A stretch of DNA of 64,000 bases from contig NZ_NFKJ01000003.1 in assembly GCF_002160325.1 (NCBI RefSeq), positions 178,899-242,898 on the forward strand, written 5' to 3'. The number at the start of each line of letters is the position of its first letter. The first letter of the stretch is position 1. Shown here one piece after another: positions 8,136-14,524 of this stretch. Origin of the DNA: Lachnoclostridium sp. An181. GTDB lineage: Bacteria > Bacillota > Clostridia > Lachnospirales > Lachnospiraceae. The notes beneath the pieces are model-generated. The model saw nothing but the letters and a program-made list of their open reading frames with translations, did no database searches and was not told the origin of the DNA. Position numbers and translations under genes: made by a program.

Positions 8136-9839
8136 CTAACTTAACAGCATTTCTTCCAGTGTACCGCCCGGTTTGATCATCGGGTATACAAGCTCTTCCG
8201 CATCAATGATAAATTCAATGAGCGTCGGCGCATTTTTATGTGTTTTTGCCTCCTCAAACGCTCCTGCAATGTCTTCTTCTTTTTCCACACGGATTCCATA
8301 TGCTCCGTAGCTCTCAGCCAGTTTTACAAAATCCGGCCTGTATTTTGGCGGTTCCATGCTGCCTTCCTCCGCAGGGCATAAGTCCGTCATAGAGTATCTT
8401 CTTCCATAGAACAGTTTCTGCCATTGGCGCACCATTCCAAGGTAACTGTTATTAAACACACATAATATCAGCGGAAGTTTCTGGATCACCGCTGTCGCAA
8501 ACTCTTGAATATTCATCTGAAAGCCACCGTCCCCGTTAATGGAAATGACGGTTGCATCCGGATTGCCAAGCTGCGCTCCGATGGCACCTGGAAATCCGTA
8601 TCCCATTGTTCCAAGCCCTCCGGATGTGACCAGTTTTTTCTTTTCATTCATCTCCAAAAACTGTGTCGTCCACATCTGGTGCTGTCCTACATCCGTCACT
8701 ACGATCGCCTCATCAAACTGCCTGTTCAGTTCTTCAATGATTTTCTGCGGAGTGATTCCCGGATGTTCCTTCATCTTCAGCGGATATCTTTCCTTCCATT
8801 CATTAATCTGGCTCATCCATTCTTTTGTATCGGAAACCTCCACATACTCCAGCATTTTTTCAATCGCCTCTTTGGCATCCGCCACAATCGGGATATCCAC
8901 CTGGATATTTCTGGAAATAGACGCTGTATCGATGTCAATGTGTACAATATTTGCTTTTGGCGCAAACTCATGGATTTTCCCTGTGATACGGTCATTGAAT
9001 CTTGTTCCGATGGAGAACAAAAGATCGCATTCGCTCACAGCCATGTTGCACGCATAAGCACCGTGCATACCAAGATTTCCTATATACAGCGGATGATCTG
9101 TCGGAATGCTGCCTTTTCCCATAATGGTCGTCACAACCGGCACCTGTGTCTTATCCACAAGTTCTGTGAAAACTTTTCCTGCTCTTGAAATATTGACTCC
9201 TCCGCCCACAAGGAACAATGGCCTCTCTGCTTTGTGCAGCATTTTGATGGCGCGTTTTAACTGTCCGATGTGTACCCCTGTGCTCGGCTTGTATCCACGG
9301 ATATTGACCTCGGATGGATATTCCGGACTTCCAAGCTCAGCCATCACATCTTTTGGCAGATCCACGACAACAGGTCCCGGTCTTCCGGTTCTTGCGATAT
9401 AGAACGCTTCTTTTATGATCCTTCCAAGATCCTCACGGTTTCTCACCGTAATGCCGTATTTACAGATCGTGCGTGTGATCCCTACGATATCCACTTCCTG
9501 GAACGCATCGTTTCCGATAAGATTTCTGGACACCTGTCCGGTAAAACACACAAGCGGCACACTGTCCATATTTGCGGTCGCAATTCCGGTCACAAGATTG
9601 GTCGCACCCGGTCCGCTCGTCACAAGACATACTCCTGTTTTTCCTGTTGTCCTTGCATATGCATCCGCCGCGTGGACGAGCGCCTGCTCATGTCTTGGAA
9701 GGATGACGCGTATGTCCTGCTGTTTATAGAGTTCATCGCTGATATCAATGGTACAGGCTCCCGGATATCCAAAAACGATCTCCACACCTTCTTCTTTTAA
9801 AGCTTTCACCAATAATTTATTTCCCGTTATTTTTTTCAT
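8136..9839 (-). CDS. ilvB: Acetolactate synthase large (catalytic) subunit
   Basis: A thiamine diphosphate enzyme that condenses two pyruvates, or pyruvate with 2-oxobutyrate, as the first common step of valine/leucine and isoleucine synthesis. It has 567 residues. The catalytic Glu lies in ILPRHEQALVHAADAYAR, and the ThDP/Mg site is NGDGGFQMNIQEF...NNSYLGMVRQWQ. FAD-binding sequence (GIGTRFNDR) is recognisable in the middle domain. ATG at 9839 is chosen because GGGAGG lies 8 bases upstream; the 10-codon extension to 9869 has no such site. It is the first gene behind the T-box leader. Confidence 0.96.
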   Translation of the reverse strand: MKKITGNKLLVKALKEEGVEIVFGYPGACTIDISDELYKQQDIRVILPRHEQALVHAADAYARTTGKTGVCLVTSGPGATNLVTGIATANMDSVPLVCFTGQVSRNLIGNDAFQEVDIVGITRTICKYGITVRNREDLGRIIKEAFYIARTGRPGPVVVDLPKDVMAELGSPEYPSEVNIRGYKPSTGVHIGQLKRAIKMLHKAERPLFLVGGGVNISRAGKVFTELVDKTQVPVVTTIMGKGSIPTDHPLYIGNLGMHGAYACNMAVSECDLLFSIGTRFNDRITGKIHEFAPKANIVHIDIDTASISRNIQVDIPIVADAKEAIEKMLEYVEVSDTKEWMSQINEWKERYPLKMKEHPGITPQKIIEELNRQFDEAIVVTDVGQHQMWTTQFLEMNEKKKLVTSGGLGTMGYGFPGAIGAQLGNPDATVISINGDGGFQMNIQEFATAVIQKLPLILCVFNNSYLGMVRQWQKLFYGRRYSMTDLCPAEEGSMEPPKYRPDFVKLAESYGAYGIRVEKEEDIAGAFEEAKTHKNAPTLIEFIIDAEELVYPMIKPGGTLEEMLLS

Positions 9840-9872
9840 GTAAAGCCTCCCTTTCTTTCTAATATTCATATC

Positions 9873-9910
9873 AGAAGAAAACGCCCTAAGCTGAAATACA
9901 GCTTAGGGCG
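9873..9910 (-). terminator. T-box controlled transcription terminator before ilvB
   Basis: A perfect 12-bp stem CGCCCTAAGCTG / CAGCTTAGGGCG with a 5-base loop is followed on the minus strand by TTTTCTTCT. The CCTAA of its 5' arm can pair instead with TTAGG just upstream of the T-box sequence, giving the competing antiterminator. Confidence 0.9.
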
Positions 9911-10140
9911 AATATATATCCGTGTTACCACCTAAATTCAAAGATTTCTCTTTGCACTCTGCCGATACAGGAATCTTCCGATATCGTTTTCCTTTAACGC
10001 CGGAACTGCGTCGGAGCCTACTTATAAATTGTTCAGTCCGCTGCTCGAAGGCTACTTCCATAATCTCCTCACGAGGATTTCCACCATCCATCCACTCTCT
10101 TTGCTTGCGGAAACTATGTACTCCTCCTCTTCATCGCATT
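9911..10140 (-). promoter_or_regulatory. T-box leader RNA, specifier probably GUA (Val)
   Basis: The T-box sequence AGGTGGTAACACGG lies at about 9919-9934, and its TGGT can pair with the ACCA end of an uncharged tRNA. Upstream is a Stem I with the AGTA loop-E motif. The helix CATAGTTTCC / GGAGATTATG closes the specifier loop, whose 3' strand reads GAA-GTA-G before the basal helix. The codon in specifier position is therefore GTA (10053-10055), predicting control by tRNA-Val(UAC). An extra 5' hairpin (ATAGAAAG...CTTTCTAT, about 10155-10184) precedes Stem I. The class is certain; the specifier assignment is an inference from the fold. Confidence 0.88.
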
Positions 10141-10201
10141 TGAATAATAAATAATAGAAAGCACGCGCTGCGAACTTTCTATCATCATAAAATTTAAGAT
10201 A

Positions 10202-10230
10202 ATTATAGAGTCTTTCTTTTTCTTTGTCAA
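10202..10230 (-). promoter_or_regulatory. SigA promoter of the ilv operon
   Basis: A consensus -35 TTGACA (10225-10230) and -10 TATAAT (10202-10207) are separated by 17 bases. It begins right at the stop codon of folA and fires into the T-box leader. Confidence 0.92.
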
Positions 10231-10239
10231 TGATTGTTT

Positions 10240-10731
10240 TTAATACTTTCTCTCATACCGTACAAAGGTATATTCGAGATCAAAATACGTCTGCTCCTCG
10301 CTCTCCCCGGTCACTTCCCAGTCATCCATGTCATCCAGATTTGGGAAATAAGTATCCGCCTCGTAAGCGTGGTCAATCTTCGTCACATGGGCAAGTCTGC
10401 AGTAAGGAAGGAGCTGGCGGTAAATACTCTCCCCTCCGATGACATAAATATCTTCCCGATCATACTTTTTGAGCTCTTCCAAAAGCTCTTCCACTGAATG
10501 CACCGCCAATGCATCTTTTACGCAGTAGGAAGTGTCTGTTGTGAGCACAATGTTAGTCCTGTTTTTTAGAGGTTTTCCTCCCGGAAAACTCTCCAATGTC
10601 TTTCTCCCCATGACAACCACTTTTCCTCCCGTTGTCTCACGGAAAAATTTCATATCCGCCGGAATACTCACAAGAAGTTTATTTTCCTTTCCGATTGCCC
10701 AATTTTTATCCACTGCCACGATTAAATTCAT
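10240..10731 (-). CDS. folA: Dihydrofolate reductase
   Basis: It reduces dihydrofolate to tetrahydrofolate with NADPH, regenerating the cofactor oxidised by the ThyA next to it. It has 163 residues, normal for bacterial DHFR. The N-terminus MNLIVAVDKNWAIGKENKLL contains the substrate loop, KVVVMGRKTLESFPGGKPL carries the NADPH-binding arginine region, and DIYVIGGESIYRQLLP carries the conserved GG of the nucleotide site. The active-site acid is the Asp in SIPADMKFFRETT. It is the last gene of the folT-marR-thyA-folA operon, 12 bases behind thyA, with AGGAGG before its ATG. Confidence 0.95.
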   Translation of the reverse strand: MNLIVAVDKNWAIGKENKLLVSIPADMKFFRETTGGKVVVMGRKTLESFPGGKPLKNRTNIVLTTDTSYCVKDALAVHSVEELLEELKKYDREDIYVIGGESIYRQLLPYCRLAHVTKIDHAYEADTYFPNLDDMDDWEVTGESEEQTYFDLEYTFVRYERKY

Positions 10732-10743
10732 TTCTCTTTCCTC

Positions 10744-11592
10744 CTACACTGCCACCGGTATATTTTTGATCTGCGGTCCGGTTTCATAATTTTCCAGTTT
10801 CACATCATCTGGCGTAAACGCATAAAAATCTTTGATCTCCGGGTTCAGCCAGAATTTCGGCGCCTCAAAAGGTTTTCTGGAAATCAACTCTTTCACAAGC
10901 GGAATATGTCTGTCATAAATGTGCGCGTCCGCGATCACATGCACCAGCTCTCCTGCCTGCATATCGCACACCTGTGCAAGCATATGGACGAGAACTGCGT
11001 ACTGGCACACATTCCAGTTGTTGGCAGTGAGCACATCCTGGGAGCGCTGGTTCAAAATGGCATTGAGTACCAGTTTATCTTCACCTTCTTTTTTTGTCAC
11101 ATTGAACGTCATACTGTATGCACAAGGATACAGATTCATCTCGTGCAGATCTTGATGCACATACAGATTTGTCATGATCCTTCTGCTGTACGGATTGTTC
11201 TTCAGATCATAGATCACCCGGTCCACCTGATCCATCATGCCTTCTCTGTACTGATGTTTCACCTGCATCTGGTAACCGTATGCTTTGCCGATCGATCCGT
11301 TCTCATCCGCCCAGCTGTCCCAGATATGACTGTGCAGGTCATGGATATTGTTTGATTTTTTCTGCCAGATCCACAAAAGCTCATCTGTACAGCTTTTGAT
11401 GGCAGTCCTTCTAAGTGTCAGGGCCGGAAATTCCTTTGACAAATCATAGCGGTTTACAACGCCGAATTTTTTTACCGTGTATGCAAGGCTGCCGTCCTCC
11501 CACTTTGGTCTTACTTTTTCTCCTTCCGTGCTCACTCCATTTTCAATAATGTCGCGGCACATTTCGATAAATATATGGTCTGCGTAACTCAT
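10744..11592 (-). CDS. thyA: Thymidylate synthase
   Basis: It methylates dUMP to dTMP using 5,10-methylene-THF and produces dihydrofolate. It has 282 residues. The nucleophilic cysteine lies in LYPCAYSMTF, and RSQDVLTANNWN is the equivalent of the usual RSxDxxLGxPFN. That divergence (TANNWN for GxPFN), together with the insertion-rich N-terminus, marks the Bacillus-type/clostridial branch of ThyA rather than the E. coli type. The DAHIYDRHIP motif that holds the deoxyribose follows. It sits 11 bases behind marR and 12 before folA, in the order expected of a thymidylate cycle operon. Confidence 0.94.
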   Translation of the reverse strand: MSYADHIFIEMCRDIIENGVSTEGEKVRPKWEDGSLAYTVKKFGVVNRYDLSKEFPALTLRRTAIKSCTDELLWIWQKKSNNIHDLHSHIWDSWADENGSIGKAYGYQMQVKHQYREGMMDQVDRVIYDLKNNPYSRRIMTNLYVHQDLHEMNLYPCAYSMTFNVTKKEGEDKLVLNAILNQRSQDVLTANNWNVCQYAVLVHMLAQVCDMQAGELVHVIADAHIYDRHIPLVKELISRKPFEAPKFWLNPEIKDFYAFTPDDVKLENYETGPQIKNIPVAV

Positions 11593-11602
11593 GTTTTTCC
11601 TC

Positions 11603-12034
11603 CTATGGTTCGTCTATATTGTAAAGCACCTTGTCCAGCAGTTTCTCCAGCTGCTCTTTTTCTTTTTTGTTCATGCCAAGCGTCAGCTTTTTGTCTATTT
11701 TTCTGCGCTCAGCTTCCATCCTTCTCTGGATATCGTAGGCTTTCTCTGTCAAAAATACATGCTTGCAGCGCCTATCCTCCGTACCTGGCACAGCAAACAC
11801 AAACCCCTTTTCATCCAGTCTTTTTAAAAGGCCTGTGACCGTCGGATTTCTCAGGCTCAACTGTTTTTCAATATCTCTTTGCGTGATATTCTCTTTTCCG
11901 CATTGAAAAAGATAATGCAGTACCGCATATTGGGAGGATGTGATTCCGACTCTCTTCAGAAGAAGATTCAACTCCTTTTCATATATATGTCCTATCTGCT
12001 TTACAAGCATTCCGATTGATTTCTTCTCCTCCAT
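11603..12034 (-). CDS. MarR-family transcriptional regulator
   Basis: A 143-residue winged helix regulator. The DNA-recognition part is ITQRDIEKQLSLRNPTVTGLLKRL (helix-turn-helix about residues 50-73) and the wing is GTEDRRCKHVFLTEKA. Helices at both ends would form the dimer. It sits between folT and thyA with gaps of 20 and 11 bases, so it is co-transcribed with folate genes under the THF riboswitch. MarR proteins commonly bind their own promoter and respond to small aromatic ligands; a role in sensing folates or antifolates is possible but not shown by the sequence. Confidence 0.92.
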   Translation of the reverse strand: MEEKKSIGMLVKQIGHIYEKELNLLLKRVGITSSQYAVLHYLFQCGKENITQRDIEKQLSLRNPTVTGLLKRLDEKGFVFAVPGTEDRRCKHVFLTEKAYDIQRRMEAERRKIDKKLTLGMNKKEKEQLEKLLDKVLYNIDEP

Positions 12035-12053
12035 CTTTCTCCCTCTTTTTCTT

Positions 12054-12605
12054 CTACGCTTTTAATTTTCCAAATACCTTTGCCCTCACCAGCATACCCG
12101 CCACAAGGAAAAACAACAGGCTGTCCACCGGAACCGAAATGAGCTGTTTGATCGCTCTTGCCGGGAGAAGGGCCGCAAATCCTTTTCCGTAAAGAATGGA
12201 TAGCCAGTACGTATTAAGGAATAAATTGACCACAATGGCAACCGTAATCTTTGCGGCAAACACTCTTTTTAGGGACAACGGTCTCTTATACCAGAACATC
12301 CCATAGATCACAGCCCCCAACACAGCATTGAGTGTGAATCCAAAAAAGAATGGTCCTGTTGGCCTGATGACAAATTTCAGGATATCCGTGACGCCTCCCA
12401 TCAGCCCTCCGACTACCGGGCCAAACAACATAGCTGTCAGTTCATTGGCAAGACCGGAAAATCCGATTTTCAGGAAATCTCCGATCTGAACTGTATAAAA
12501 ACCAAGCACAACTCCAAGCGCGATCATCATCGCTGTAACTACCAACGTTTTGTGCTCTTTCAGCTCCCTGGCGGATTCCTGAAAACATGTTGCTAAATTT
12601 CTCAT
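12054..12605 (-). CDS. folT: Folate ECF transporter substrate-binding subunit (S component)
   Basis: An S component of an energy-coupling factor transporter for folate, which must borrow the shared EcfA/A'/T module encoded elsewhere. It has about 183 residues with six hydrophobic segments. GFYTVQIGDFLKIGFSGLANELTAMLFGPVVGGLMGGVTDIL (seen as GFSGLANELTAMLFGP then GGLMGGVTD) is typical of the family. ATG at 12605 is chosen because AGGAGG lies 8 bases before it; the 34-codon extension runs through the riboswitch. The THF riboswitch directly upstream supports folate specificity over other vitamins. Confidence 0.92.
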   Translation of the reverse strand: MRNLATCFQESARELKEHKTLVVTAMMIALGVVLGFYTVQIGDFLKIGFSGLANELTAMLFGPVVGGLMGGVTDILKFVIRPTGPFFFGFTLNAVLGAVIYGMFWYKRPLSLKRVFAAKITVAIVVNLFLNTYWLSILYGKGFAALLPARAIKQLISVPVDSLLFFLVAGMLVRAKVFGKLKA

Positions 12606-12680
12606 AAAAATAACCTCCTTTGCAGTGTCCTTCGCCACGCATAGAAAGGAGGATATAAAGATTTCTCTATGTGCAGCAGC
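12606..12680 (-). promoter_or_regulatory. Expression platform with anti-Shine-Dalgarno before folT
   Basis: The folT Shine-Dalgarno AAAGGAGG (12614-12621) is matched by an exact complement CCTCCTTT in the leader (12645-12652, 24 bases apart); allowing one mismatch the match is 11 long. The anti-SD overlaps the 3' arm of an alternative hairpin, CATAGAGAAA (12662-12671) with TTTCTATG (12640-12647). The two structures exclude each other, which fits translational control by the aptamer just upstream. No terminator is seen here. Confidence 0.7.
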
Positions 12681-12766
12681 GGGATGCGGAATGTGCACCG
12701 CAAGCATTTAAGCTTTTCGTCCGGGTGACAACTCCCCGTTCACCCGGCACTTAACGCGCACACTCC
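12681..12766 (-). promoter_or_regulatory. Tetrahydrofolate (THF) riboswitch, folT type
   Basis: The minus strand shows the conserved GCGTTAAGTG, then a P3 helix CCGGGTGA / TCACCCGG around GAACGGGGAGTTG, then ACGAA, a short hairpin AAGC/GCTT, then GCGGTG and GCATCC. The segments appear in the order and spacing of the folT (THF) riboswitch, closed by GTGTGC with GCACAT. The class is known to bind reduced folates. Its position before a folT-thyA-folA operon agrees. Confidence 0.93.
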
Positions 12767-12801
12767 TATTCTGCTTAAACTATTCTTTTGTTACATCTGC
12801 C

Positions 12802-12830
12802 ATTCTAACACTGCTGTTTCGTTTTGTAAA
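12802..12830 (-). promoter_or_regulatory. Promoter of the folate operon
   Basis: -35 TTTACA (12825-12830) and -10 TAGAAT (12802-12807) are separated by 17 bases. It lies about 35 bases upstream of the THF aptamer. Confidence 0.8.
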
Positions 12831-12935
12831 CAGATGGATCTCTCGTTCTCAAAAAAAACAAAATTTTTCACACACAGAAAACTGTCAGAAACCATCCGGG
12901 ATAATAAAATAAAACATACACCAAGGAGAAGAATT

Positions 12936-13119
12936 ATAAAAAAATACATCCAGGTATCGCAGTTATGTTAAATGATACGAAAATAAAGATGAACTGGAAT
13001 TTGAAGTTTTCTGTATCGAAGATATTGATATCAGGTTAGGAAAAAACAGATCCAGTTATAAGGGAGTATCCCAAAGTGCTGACTGCATAAGAATGTTTCC
13101 TGTTTCTAACCGGGTATAG
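12936..13119 (+). pseudogene. Decayed small ORF, unrecognised
   Basis: AAGGAG at 12923 is followed by ATAAAAAAA, which would be an ATG start with the G lost. From there the frame reads KKIHPGIAVMLNDTK. After a one-base shift near 12980 a second frame continues KDELEFEVFCIEDIDIRLGK and SSYKGVSQSADCIRMF to a stop at 13117-13119. The FCIE...LG...Y pattern resembles small DUF3791-type proteins of Lachnospiraceae, but this is only a visual impression. The stop falls inside the left inverted repeat of the element at 13115, so the gene may have been cut by it. Confidence 0.35.
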
Positions 13120-13260
13120 AACAAAGTGGGCAAGCCCACTTCAACTCCCCCCTCCCCTCACTCATGAGGGGCTTGGCACTTTGCGCGCCGCCGCAACACC
13201 GCAGAGCGGTAAACTTCCTCATTGCGGCGTGCGCATCCTCCCGGAGGGTTTTGTTCTATA
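13115..13260. repeat. 146-bp element with terminal inverted repeats and GC-rich hairpins
   Basis: Perfect 11-bp inverted repeats TATAGAACAAA (13115-13125) and TTTGTTCTATA (13250-13260) bound a GC-rich segment unlike its AT-rich flanks. Inside are tight hairpins: AAGTGGG/CCCACTT, CCCCTCA/TGAGGGG, and a nested pair GCCGCAA/TTGCGGC around ACCGC/GCGGT. CCTCC/GGAGG lies near the right end. No frame of useful length is present. It looks like a small non-autonomous mobile element or a structured RNA/REP-like repeat. No second copy occurs in this window. Confidence 0.6.
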
Positions 13261-13283
13261 GGAAATCGAAATTTCCTATAGAA
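13254..13283. repeat. Perfect 13-bp palindrome at the right end of the element
   Basis: TTCTATAGGAAAT and its complement ATTTCCTATAGAA flank a 4-base loop CGAA. It overlaps the right terminal repeat, so the TATAGAA word occurs three times in this locus. It lies just past the tRNA-Gly terminator on the minus strand and might be a second terminator-like hairpin or part of the element. Confidence 0.65.
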
Positions 13284-13315
13284 TAAAAAAGCAGTTTTCA
13301 GATTGAAAACTGCTT
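13283..13315 (-). terminator. Terminator of the tRNA-Gly pair
   Basis: A perfect 12-bp stem AAGCAGTTTTCA / TGAAAACTGCTT with a 3-base loop is followed on the minus strand by TTTTTTA. It lies 8 bases past the second tRNA. Confidence 0.88.
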
Positions 13316-13322
13316 TCTTAAG

Positions 13323-13394
13323 AGCACGAGACGGGATTCGAACCCGCGACCCTCGCCTTGGCAAGGCGATACTCCACCACTGAGCCACTCGTGC
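13323..13394 (-). tRNA. tRNA-Gly (anticodon GCC), copy 2
   Basis: On the minus strand the acceptor stem is GCACGAG / CTCGTGC, the anticodon arm is TCGCC-TTGCCAA-GGCGA with anticodon GCC, and the T arm contains GGTTCGAATCCC. The CCA end is not encoded. The sequence is identical to the copy at 13437-13508, 42 bases away. Confidence 0.95.
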
Positions 13395-13436
13395 ATATTT
13401 TGTTGTCTGTCATGAACTCATCTTTTCTGAAAGAAA

Positions 13437-13508
13437 AGCACGAGACGGGATTCGAACCCGCGACCCTCGCCTTGGCAAGGCGATACTCCACCACTGAGCC
13501 ACTCGTGC
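13437..13508 (-). tRNA. tRNA-Gly (anticodon GCC), copy 1
   Basis: Same features as the copy at 13323-13394: acceptor GCACGAG/CTCGTGC, anticodon loop TTGCCAA, T arm GGTTCGAATCCC, no encoded CCA. It is the promoter-proximal gene of a two-gene tRNA transcript. Confidence 0.95.
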
Positions 13509-13538
13509 ATATCTGTTGTTCTGTCGTGAACAATACAT

Positions 13539-13567
13539 ACTATACTATATGAAAAGATGTTTGTCAA
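13539..13567 (-). promoter_or_regulatory. Promoter of the tRNA-Gly pair
   Basis: -35 TTGACA (13562-13567) and -10 TATAGT (13539-13544) are separated by 17 bases. It is about 30 bases upstream of the first tRNA. Confidence 0.88.
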
Positions 13568-13795
13568 CAAGTTTTTTAAACAATTATAACAATTTGGGGC
13601 AAAGGTCAACTCTGCCCCTGTATCCTCAATTTCCCCTTGACCGTTTCAATGGATTCTGCGCCCTGGCGTAGCTGTCTGATCCATTCCAAGCCGCTGACAG
13701 TGTCTTTTCATTTTTTATAATTTACGGAAACAATCCTATTTCTCTATTCTCTGTGATACAATAAAAAAATAAGAATTTATTTTGGAGGGATACAT
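13568..13795. other. Gap between the tRNA promoter and the LUD gene
   Basis: A short hairpin GGGGCA/TGCCCC (13596-13618) is present without a T-run. Near the LUD gene an extended -10, TGATACAAT (13754-13762), lies about 34 bases before the ATG with no clear -35. Nothing else was recognised. Confidence 0.4.
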
Positions 13796-14434
13796 ATGAG
13801 TCAAGCAAAGAAGGATGCCTACGCCCTGCAGGCTGCAAGCATCATCAAAAAATTGGAAAAACGCAACATGGAAGGTTTTTATTTTGACACAGCCAAGGAC
13901 GCTGTGGAATACATTCTTTCCACAATACCTGAAGGTTCTTCTGTGACATGGGGCGGTTCTGAAACACTCGCAGAAAGCGGAATGCTGGATGCGCTGAAAA
14001 ATGGAAACTTTGAAGTCTGGGACAGAGATCTTGCAAAAACTCTGGAAGAGAAAAAAGCATTTTACCAGAAATCTGTGGGAGCCGACTATTTCTTTATGAG
14101 CACGAACGCCATCACTTTGGAAGGCGAGCTGGTCAATATTGACGGAAACGGAAATCGTGTGGCATGTCTGATCCATGGTCCTGAACACGTGATCATCCTT
14201 GCCGGCATGAACAAAGTTGTACCGGACATCAAAAGCGCGGTACCGCGCATCCAAAACTGTGCATCTCCTGCCAACGCGGCACGTCTGCACACAAATACTC
14301 CTTGCGAAAAGACAGGATGCTGCGGCGACTGTCATGCCCCTGGATGTATGTGCTGCGAGATTGTAGTTACCAGACATTCCCGCCACAACGACCGAATCAA
14401 AGTCTTTCTGATTGGTGAAGAGCTCGGATTTTAA
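13796..14434 (+). CDS. LUD-domain protein with a cysteine-rich C-terminal segment
   Basis: A 212-residue protein of the LUD (DUF162) superfamily, related to LutC/LutB-type lactate-utilisation and 5-formyl-THF cyclo-ligase-like folds. The core shows TIPEGSSVTWGGSETLAESG, GADYFFMSTNAITLEGELVN (family signature), NRVACLIHGPEHVIILAG and AVPRIQN. The C-terminal 60 residues carry nine cysteines in about 35 positions, including TPCEKTGCCGDCHAPGCMCC, before the conserved RIKVFLIGEELGF end. The Cys pattern suggests a metal or Fe-S site. Stand-alone genes of this type are common in Clostridia and their reaction is unknown. It is a single plus-strand gene with GGAGGG before the ATG and its own terminator. 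Confidence 0.88.
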   Translation: MSQAKKDAYALQAASIIKKLEKRNMEGFYFDTAKDAVEYILSTIPEGSSVTWGGSETLAESGMLDALKNGNFEVWDRDLAKTLEEKKAFYQKSVGADYFFMSTNAITLEGELVNIDGNGNRVACLIHGPEHVIILAGMNKVVPDIKSAVPRIQNCASPANAARLHTNTPCEKTGCCGDCHAPGCMCCEIVVTRHSRHNDRIKVFLIGEELGF

Positions 14435-14449
14435 GAACTCTTCACACGC

Positions 14450-14494
14450 AAAAAAGACAGCGTGGAAAACTTTTTCGCTCCACGCTGTCTTTTG
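14450..14494. terminator. Bidirectional terminator between the LUD gene and aspS
   Basis: A 15-bp stem AAAAGACAGCGTGGA / TCCACGCTGTCTTTT with a 12-base loop and A/T runs on both sides. It serves two convergent genes. Confidence 0.9.
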
Positions 14495-14524
14495 CATTTT
14501 CTATCTGTTCTCTATCAACAATCC

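Noticed and set aside
12606..12707. N-terminal extension of folT
   Set aside because: It would be encoded by the THF riboswitch and its expression platform; the strong ribosome site supports ATG at 12605.
13158..13609. Short minus and plus frames containing repeated AKARVAGSNPVS-like peptides
   Set aside because: These are translations through the two tRNA-Gly genes, a well-known annotation artefact.
13596..13618. GGGGCA/TGCCCC hairpin as a terminator
   Set aside because: It has no T-run on either strand and lies upstream of the tRNA promoter, where no transcript needs to end.
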